From SICV01 sp038045265 (GTDB lineage Archaea > Nanobdellota > Nanobdellia > Pacearchaeales > GW2011-AR1), in assembly GCA_038045265.1 (NCBI GenBank), contig JBBSYL010000027.1, positions 1-9,608 of the forward strand: 9,608 bases of DNA, in the 5' to 3' direction. The first letter of the stretch is position 1; the number at the start of each line of letters is the position of its first letter. The notes beneath the pieces were generated by a model, which had not been told where the DNA came from, did not search any database, and saw nothing but the letters and a program-made list of their open reading frames with translations. The translations under genes and the position numbers were made by a program. Of the stretch, positions 6,232 through 9,608 are shown piece after piece.

Positions 6232-7026
6232 TTACTTTATTGATGCTTTCAACTCCAGCTCTTGTTGTCTGTGTTGCCTTTTGCTGTCCATCTCAAGTTC
6301 CCTATTATTGCTCTCTTCCACCAATTGGAGATGTTCTATTGACTTCCAGCTCCCTTTCAATAAGTTTGCTACCTGTTTATCTGCTTCTAACGGACTTCCA
6401 ACAAAAATTCTCCCTTGCTCAGAAGCATCTATTATTGCAACTTCGGGGATCTTGCATCTTATTATATCGTGGATTGCATATTTAATGGGCTCTTTCCTTA
6501 TCTTATTCTTCACTCTGGAAAACCACCCCTTATAATATGAAGCAGGATATGCACCGAGCATGTTCGCTATTGAGCCGGAAATCTGAGTTTCCACATCTTC
6601 AGATAACTTTGGTAATGAAATAACCATGCTATCAAGAAGTATTTTTGGATAGATTATCGCTTCACTTGACATAAAGTTCTTGCTCTTTATCTCAGTAAAT
6701 TCTGTATTATTCAAATCTACTAGGCTGACATTATACTTTTCGGCAAGCCTTTTGTAATTAAGCTCTGTAAATAAGTCGTGGGTCTCTCCACCCTCACTGC
6801 CTTCTGCAATGAATATCTTTGTTCCTTGATTTGCCTGCGACTTTACGAAGGATAATACTGCTTCTACAAACTCTAGAGAGGTATTGTTTGTTTTACTGTA
6901 ATTTAGGCAAGGTTTTAGAACTATGGAATCATATTTTTTTATCTCGTTCTCAATTTTTACTAGTTCCAAAAGCTTGGGAACAGATTCTTGATAAGATTTG
7001 AATTTTATAGATACCACTTTTGTCAT
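6232..7026 (-). CDS. DUF362 domain-containing protein
   Basis: The 264-residue protein matches the DUF362 family (PF04015), a widespread prokaryotic group of uncertain function. Family-like stretches are VLKPCLNYS (36-44; usually a V-x-K-P-N-L motif), IFIAEGSEGG (71-80), a LVDLNN strand (102-107), VISLPKLSEDV (135-145; in place of the common P-K-L-K-T-H), NMLGAY (155-160) and VAIIDAS (196-202). No ferredoxin-type cysteine motifs, signal peptide or membrane segment are visible. The last 30 residues are rich in Glu, Gln, Lys and Arg and look disordered or helical, an extension to the domain. It stands between TrmY and the acylphosphatase-like gene with its own promoter; no pathway can be assigned. 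Confidence 0.82.
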   Translation of the reverse strand: MTKVVSIKFKSYQESVPKLLELVKIENEIKKYDSIVLKPCLNYSKTNNTSLEFVEAVLSFVKSQANQGTKIFIAEGSEGGETHDLFTELNYKRLAEKYNVSLVDLNNTEFTEIKSKNFMSSEAIIYPKILLDSMVISLPKLSEDVETQISGSIANMLGAYPASYYKGWFSRVKNKIRKEPIKYAIHDIIRCKIPEVAIIDASEQGRIFVGSPLEADKQVANLLKGSWKSIEHLQLVEESNNRELEMDSKRQHRQQELELKASIK

Positions 7027-7048
7027 AGGAATTTTAGAGAGGACTTGC

Positions 7049-7056
7049 TTTTAAAT
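7049..7056 (-). promoter_or_regulatory. TATA box of the DUF362 gene
   Basis: The minus strand reads ATTTAAAA, centred 26.5 bp upstream of the ATG at 7026 and touching the trmY stop region (7058). It predicts leaderless initiation independent of trmY. Confidence 0.55.
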
Positions 7057-7057
7057 A

Positions 7058-7675
7058 TTATGATGATGATTTGCTATCTTCTCTTCTGTCAAGCTCATTA
7101 TTAACAATAGCTATAGTTTGTGATGCAAAGTAGGTTTTGGGCCCTATTGAAACAGGCGTACAGATAGATTTAAGCCGTTTTAGCTCTTTTGCAGGCAATC
7201 CAAGATGGTCTCCAATAATAAATACGGGATTTTCTCCTATTTTGACTGCTCTTATGTCTTCTCCTCTTCCATCTAGAATGTATAAGCTCTTTCCTGAATT
7301 ATTCAGTTCATTTGCTAACTCTAAGAAGCCTTTTTTCTCTATCCAATAACCTGGGAAGACTTCATTTTTGGCCTCTGGCTTATATTTATAGAGCATTTTC
7401 TTTATAACTTGAGAGATATTACTTTTATTTAGATATATTTTGTCCACTCCCGTCTCTCCTTCCGTGACAGGCATTAATTCTAAATGCCTTGGAGGATTTG
7501 GGGGTCCAGCAAATATTAAATGCATCTTAACATCATTCCTAAAACTATGGCTTAGAAAGAAAGAGGCAATTATAGAATGAATCGCGATATCTAATCTTCC
7601 CGCTTTCATTAGGTCCTCTTTTATCATATTTCCTGCGGTCGGCGCAGAACGCGAATAATAAATTAATTCTCTCAT
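7058..7675 (-). CDS. trmY: tRNA (pseudouridine(54)-N1)-methyltransferase TrmY
   Basis: TrmY uses SAM to methylate pseudouridine 54 in the T-loop of archaeal tRNAs, giving m1-pseudouridine where bacteria and eukaryotes carry ribothymidine. The 205 residues match the family's usual 190-210. Recognisable blocks are the N-terminal strand and SAPTAGN (10-16), GRLDIAIHSIIASFFLSH (26-43), the LIFAGPPNPPRHL loop (53-65), FPGYWIEKKGF (107-117), and the SPOUT trefoil-knot SAM site with FIIGDHLGL (152-160) and SIGPKTYFASQTIAIVNNELDR (176-197). Everything expected is present. It does not overlap DUF362, which has its own promoter. A Cbf5 gene lies about 1 kb away on the same strand; both enzymes modify the T-arm or rRNA. 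Confidence 0.95.
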   Translation of the reverse strand: MRELIYYSRSAPTAGNMIKEDLMKAGRLDIAIHSIIASFFLSHSFRNDVKMHLIFAGPPNPPRHLELMPVTEGETGVDKIYLNKSNISQVIKKMLYKYKPEAKNEVFPGYWIEKKGFLELANELNNSGKSLYILDGRGEDIRAVKIGENPVFIIGDHLGLPAKELKRLKSICTPVSIGPKTYFASQTIAIVNNELDRREDSKSSS

Positions 7676-7696
7676 ATTGGAATTAATTTATTATAA

Positions 7697-7704
7697 GTTA
7701 AAAA
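7697..7704 (-). promoter_or_regulatory. TATA-like box of trmY, overlapping a T-tract
   Basis: The minus strand reads TTTTTAAC, centred 25.5 bp upstream of the trmY ATG at 7675. The same TTTTT run sits 5 bp after the stop codon of the upstream 82-residue gene, so it could end that transcript and start the next. As a TATA box it is weaker than the others in the window. Confidence 0.4.
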
Positions 7705-7709
7705 CCTTG

Positions 7710-7958
7710 TTATCTTCTTGGCCTATGGTCATCTGTCAAAAATCTGTTTCTTTCAATAACATTAAACCCTTTTGTCTTATGATTATAACCTTGTTGGGAA
7801 CGTACGAATTTGACCTTTTGTGCAAGAGACTCTTCATGAGATTTTCCTCCAAATGAAGTATATGCTTTGTTAATCGTTGATGTTTGGTAATGTATATCTG
7901 CTAAACATAAGGGCATTGCTAAAAGAATCATAAATCGTGTATAATCTTGCCAATCCAT
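7710..7958 (-). CDS. Small orphan protein, 82 residues, unknown function
   Basis: I do not recognise a family. The protein starts MDWQDYTRF, has one short hydrophobic segment (residues 9-20, MILLAMPLCLA) that could be a weak signal peptide or membrane anchor, and continues as a polar, basic tail ending DDHRPRR. The open frame extends upstream to an ATG at 8006 (98 residues). I prefer 7958 because a TATA-like box is centred 25.5 bp before it and lies inside the longer version. The gene is divergent from the DedA gene, with 76 bp between the starts holding both promoters. It is fairly likely to be real given the tight fit with its neighbours, but no motif confirms it. Confidence 0.5.
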   Translation of the reverse strand: MDWQDYTRFMILLAMPLCLADIHYQTSTINKAYTSFGGKSHEESLAQKVKFVRSQQGYNHKTKGFNVIERNRFLTDDHRPRR

Positions 7959-7979
7959 GAAGATCCCATAAAGAGGGCA

Positions 7980-7987
7980 TTTATTAA
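7980..7987 (-). promoter_or_regulatory. TATA-like box of the 82-residue gene
   Basis: The minus strand reads TTAATAAA, centred 25.5 bp upstream of the ATG at 7958. It lies in the divergent intergenic region shared with the DedA gene. Confidence 0.45.
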
Positions 7988-8005
7988 AGTTTCTAATTAA
8001 AAACA

Positions 8006-8013
8006 CTTAAAAA
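8006..8013 (+). promoter_or_regulatory. TATA box of the DedA-family gene
   Basis: CTTAAAAA, preceded by an A-rich stretch that could be the BRE, is centred 25.5 bp upstream of the ATG at 8035. It predicts leaderless initiation. Confidence 0.5.
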
Positions 8014-8034
8014 GATTAGCTAATTAGTTGTGAT

Positions 8035-8622
8035 ATGTTTGACGCAAAGGAGCTTTTACTTTCTTTAATTGCACAGCCTGTGCTAATCTCTATAATCGCG
8101 GGAGTATTTGGAGAAGACTATGTTTTGTTTTTGATGATTTTATCTGGAACAGGGATAATCTCTTTCTGGAAAGTTGTGATATTTGGTTATATTGGGGTAG
8201 TACTTCACGATACTGTGGTGTATCTTGCAGGAAGGTCTGAGATGTTTGGCAAATTATTTGCTAAGAGAGAAGAGAAGGCTAAGAAGAAAAAGAAAAATAA
8301 GTGGCTTATGAGGTTAGGACAAGGAGGTTACATTTTGCCAATGGCTTTATCTAAGTTTATTTTTGGGACAAGGGTCTTTGCTACGCTTTATGCCTCTCAA
8401 AAAGAGAAGAATTTTATGAGATACTTTATGATAAATTTAGGATTGGTTCTCCTTTGGTTTGTGGTTATGGCTCCTGTAGGCTGGTATGCTGGAAGAGGTT
8501 TTACAATAATTCTTACAATTGTTCAGGGCATAGAAAAAATATTTGTTATATTTGTAGCCTTGGTTTTAATATATTTTATTATAAACTTTATAATCAAGGC
8601 ATTTATGAAGAAAGATAAATAG
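8035..8622 (+). CDS. DedA-family (VTT/SNARE-associated domain) membrane protein
   Basis: This 195-residue integral membrane protein fits the DedA/VTT family (PF09335), whose better-studied members move lipids such as polyprenyl phosphate or phosphatidylethanolamine across membranes. An N-terminal re-entrant-type helix and GEDYVLF (26-32) with acidic residues lead to ISGxGIISFWKVV and a long helix GYIGVVLHDTVVYLAGR (51-67), matching the family's G-x-x-L-G-D-x-x-x-Y-x-x-GR. A basic loop (77-90, nearly all Lys/Glu) is cytosolic. The second re-entrant segment SKFIFGTRVF (106-115) corresponds to the R-F-x-P-G-x-R motif; R113 is kept, but the first Arg is Lys and the Pro is Phe. Two or three helices follow (128-150, 157-188). 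Substrate unknown. It converges with cbf5, with 3 bp between stop codons. Confidence 0.88.
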   Translation: MFDAKELLLSLIAQPVLISIIAGVFGEDYVLFLMILSGTGIISFWKVVIFGYIGVVLHDTVVYLAGRSEMFGKLFAKREEKAKKKKKNKWLMRLGQGGYILPMALSKFIFGTRVFATLYASQKEKNFMRYFMINLGLVLLWFVVMAPVGWYAGRGFTIILTIVQGIEKIFVIFVALVLIYFIINFIIKAFMKKDK

Positions 8623-8625
8623 AAA

Positions 8626-9480
8626 TTAATTACAGACAAATTCTGCTCTTGCAATTATATCTCCTTCTTTTACTGACTTATATATTCCTAGAAATCTCTC
8701 TTCTAAAAAGAGGCAGAATTTTTCAATTTTTTGAATACCTTTTTCATTGATATCTATTTCCATTAAAGGTTTTCCTGTTAAGACTTGCTTCAAATTGGAC
8801 TCTTTTTTTAATTGAATTACTGGAAGAAGAGTTGAGACTATCTCTGCAGGAACTAACATATCTCTTAATGCTTTATCATTTCCTTCTTTATATTCTTGCA
8901 ACGCAGAATCAAATTCATATAAATTGTATATCTTACTTTCATCAAATATCCCTGCTTTTGTTCTTCTTAATTCTAGCATATGTGCTCCACCAATCTTTTC
9001 TCCAATGTCATGAATTAATTTTCTTATATACGTACCTGCTTGAACTTCAGTTTCAAATAATATATCTTTACCATCTTTCTCTAAAATATTAAATGAAACA
9101 ATTTCTCTTTCCCTTATCTCTCTTTTTACTCTTGACTTCTTAGGAGGAAGTTGCATTATCTTTCCTATGAACTCTTCTATTACTTGCTTCAACTCTTTTT
9201 CATCTATCTCTTCATGAATTCTCATTATTCCAACGTATGTTTTATTTTTGTGCATGAAATAATCTGATAATTTACAGGCTCTGCCTAACATTATTGGTAA
9301 AACTCCAGTTACTTGTGGGTCAAGGGTTCCAGCGTGTGAAGTTTTATTTAATTTAAGCTCTTTCATAAGATAGTGAGATACTGAAAACGATGTCGGGCCA
9401 GTTGGCTTGTCTATGTTTATTATTGAAAACTTGAGTAAGTTTTCTGTGCTCTTGCTTTCCTTTATTTTATCTAAATCCAT
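8626..9480 (-). CDS. cbf5: tRNA/rRNA pseudouridine synthase Cbf5 (TruB family), short PUA region
   Basis: Cbf5 is the catalytic subunit of archaeal H/ACA ribonucleoproteins, guiding pseudouridylation of rRNA, and can also make pseudouridine 55 in tRNA. The TruB-family core is clear: IINIDKPTGPTS (20-31), SHAGTLDPQVTGVLP (48-62) with catalytic D54, LPPKKSRVKR (111-120), AGTYIRKLIHDIG (148-160) and the archaeal/eukaryotic GAHMLELRRTKAG (165-177). The latter favours Cbf5 over bacterial TruB. The C-terminal PUA-type domain (about 215-284) is present but diverged and ends soon after DIIARAEF, making the protein shorter (284 residues) than typical Cbf5 (about 320-340). Lys-rich N-terminus, no signal. 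The promoter lies at 9501-9508 in the last 128 bp before the right terminal repeat. Confidence 0.92.
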   Translation of the reverse strand: MDLDKIKESKSTENLLKFSIINIDKPTGPTSFSVSHYLMKELKLNKTSHAGTLDPQVTGVLPIMLGRACKLSDYFMHKNKTYVGIMRIHEEIDEKELKQVIEEFIGKIMQLPPKKSRVKREIREREIVSFNILEKDGKDILFETEVQAGTYIRKLIHDIGEKIGGAHMLELRRTKAGIFDESKIYNLYEFDSALQEYKEGNDKALRDMLVPAEIVSTLLPVIQLKKESNLKQVLTGKPLMEIDINEKGIQKIEKFCLFLEERFLGIYKSVKEGDIIARAEFVCN

Positions 9481-9500
9481 AAAGTTAGGAAGAAATATAG

Positions 9501-9508
9501 CTTAAAAG
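9501..9508 (-). promoter_or_regulatory. TATA-like box of cbf5
   Basis: The minus strand reads CTTTTAAG, centred 24.5 bp upstream of the ATG at 9480. It sits in a small inverted repeat, AGCTT-AA-AAGCT (9499-9510), which could be chance in AT-rich sequence or a regulator site. Confidence 0.45.
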
Positions 9509-9554
9509 CTTAACTTATTTATTATCTCTTGGATATTAAACACATTTATTCTAT

Positions 9555-9608
9555 GATACTGTCACCTTAGAGGTTTATCCCTCGTAAATCTCTAGCACAA
9601 TATTCTAT
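9555..9608 (-). repeat. Right copy of the 54-bp terminal inverted repeat
   Basis: Exact reverse complement of 1-54, ending at the last base of the window. The hairpin arms lie at 9568-9577 and 9585-9594. In the plus strand the hairpin is followed by AGCACA. There is no open reading frame of note. Between the cbf5 start and this repeat (9481-9554) I see only the cbf5 promoter. Confidence 0.95.
9568..9594 (+). repeat. Hairpin inside the right repeat
   Basis: Arms TAGAGGTTTA (9568-9577) and TAAATCTCTA (9585-9594) enclose a 7-nt loop. As plus-strand RNA the stem has ten pairs including one G-U, so it would be continuous. It mirrors the hairpin of the left copy. Confidence 0.6.

Larger units (their letters stand above)
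9547..9608. repeat. 8-bp direct repeat TATTCTAT flanking the right repeat
   Basis: TATTCTAT occurs at 9547-9554 and again at 9601-9608, exactly 54 bp apart. The second copy is part of the 54-bp repeat, as it is also found inverted at 1-8; the first lies just outside it. This is what remains if 54-bp units stood in tandem, or it may be coincidence. Confidence 0.6.

Noticed and set aside
7059..7072. C-box-like ATGATGATGA sequence
   Set aside because: It encodes the serine run at the TrmY C-terminus on the other strand, and no D box follows at a suitable distance.
8832..9092. Plus-strand open frame opposite cbf5
   Set aside because: Lies within the conserved catalytic region of Cbf5; hydrophobic Leu/Tyr-rich composition is what the antisense of AT-rich coding gives.
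1..9608. Complete linear plasmid or virus with terminal inverted repeats
   Set aside because: The genes are essential cellular ones (LysS, Cbf5, TrmY, Hjc), with no replication, capsid or mobility gene, and the repeat is short. Kept only as a lower-ranked alternative in the findings.

Overview
The window looks like a piece of the chromosome of a small-genome, AT-rich archaeon. The best guess is a DPANN lineage such as Pacearchaeota or Woesearchaeota. The archaeal signs are Hjc resolvase, TrmY, a Cbf5-type pseudouridine synthase, a DUF362 protein, a small histone-fold-like protein, and TATA boxes about 25 bp upstream of almost every start codon. The long surface protein carries a cysteine-rich block of a kind I associate with DPANN genomes. 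No taxonomic search was possible, so the lineage is an inference.

Layout, left to right. Positions 1-54 are one copy of a repeat that returns, exactly inverted, at 9555-9608. At 99-3006 (+) lie two envelope genes: a putative lipoprotein with a possible PH-like core, and a 729-residue membrane-anchored, cysteine-rich, repeat-containing surface protein. Hjc (3404-3003, -) converges on the latter with overlapping stop codons. An alpha/beta hydrolase follows (3479-4204, +). A minus-strand block comes next: a 55-residue histone-fold-like protein (4384-4217) coupled to class II lysyl-tRNA synthetase (5886-4384), an acylphosphatase-like protein with a replaced catalytic Asn (6200-5925), a DUF362 protein (7026-6232), TrmY (7675-7058) and an 82-residue orphan (7958-7710). 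A DedA-family membrane protein (8035-8622, +) converges with Cbf5 (9480-8626, -), with 3 bp between their stops.

The genes are very densely packed and no gap exceeds about 130 bp. Eleven of the twelve genes have their own TATA-like box centred 24.5-26.5 bp from the chosen ATG. This predicts leaderless mRNAs and corrects three start codons. The exception is the histone-fold-like gene, whose ATG overlaps the lysS stop codon and which has a Shine-Dalgarno-like sequence.

Functionally the window mixes translation (LysS, TrmY, Cbf5), DNA repair and chromatin (Hjc, histone-fold-like protein), envelope proteins (lipoprotein, surface protein, DedA) and small enzymes. I see no defence system, CRISPR array, transposase or viral gene. 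The most unusual items are the exact terminal inverted repeats with an internal hairpin, the surface-protein pair, the acylphosphatase lacking its Asn, and the orphan small protein. The terminal repeats are more likely a genomic repeat at which an assembly stopped than the ends of a linear replicon, because the genes between them are housekeeping genes.
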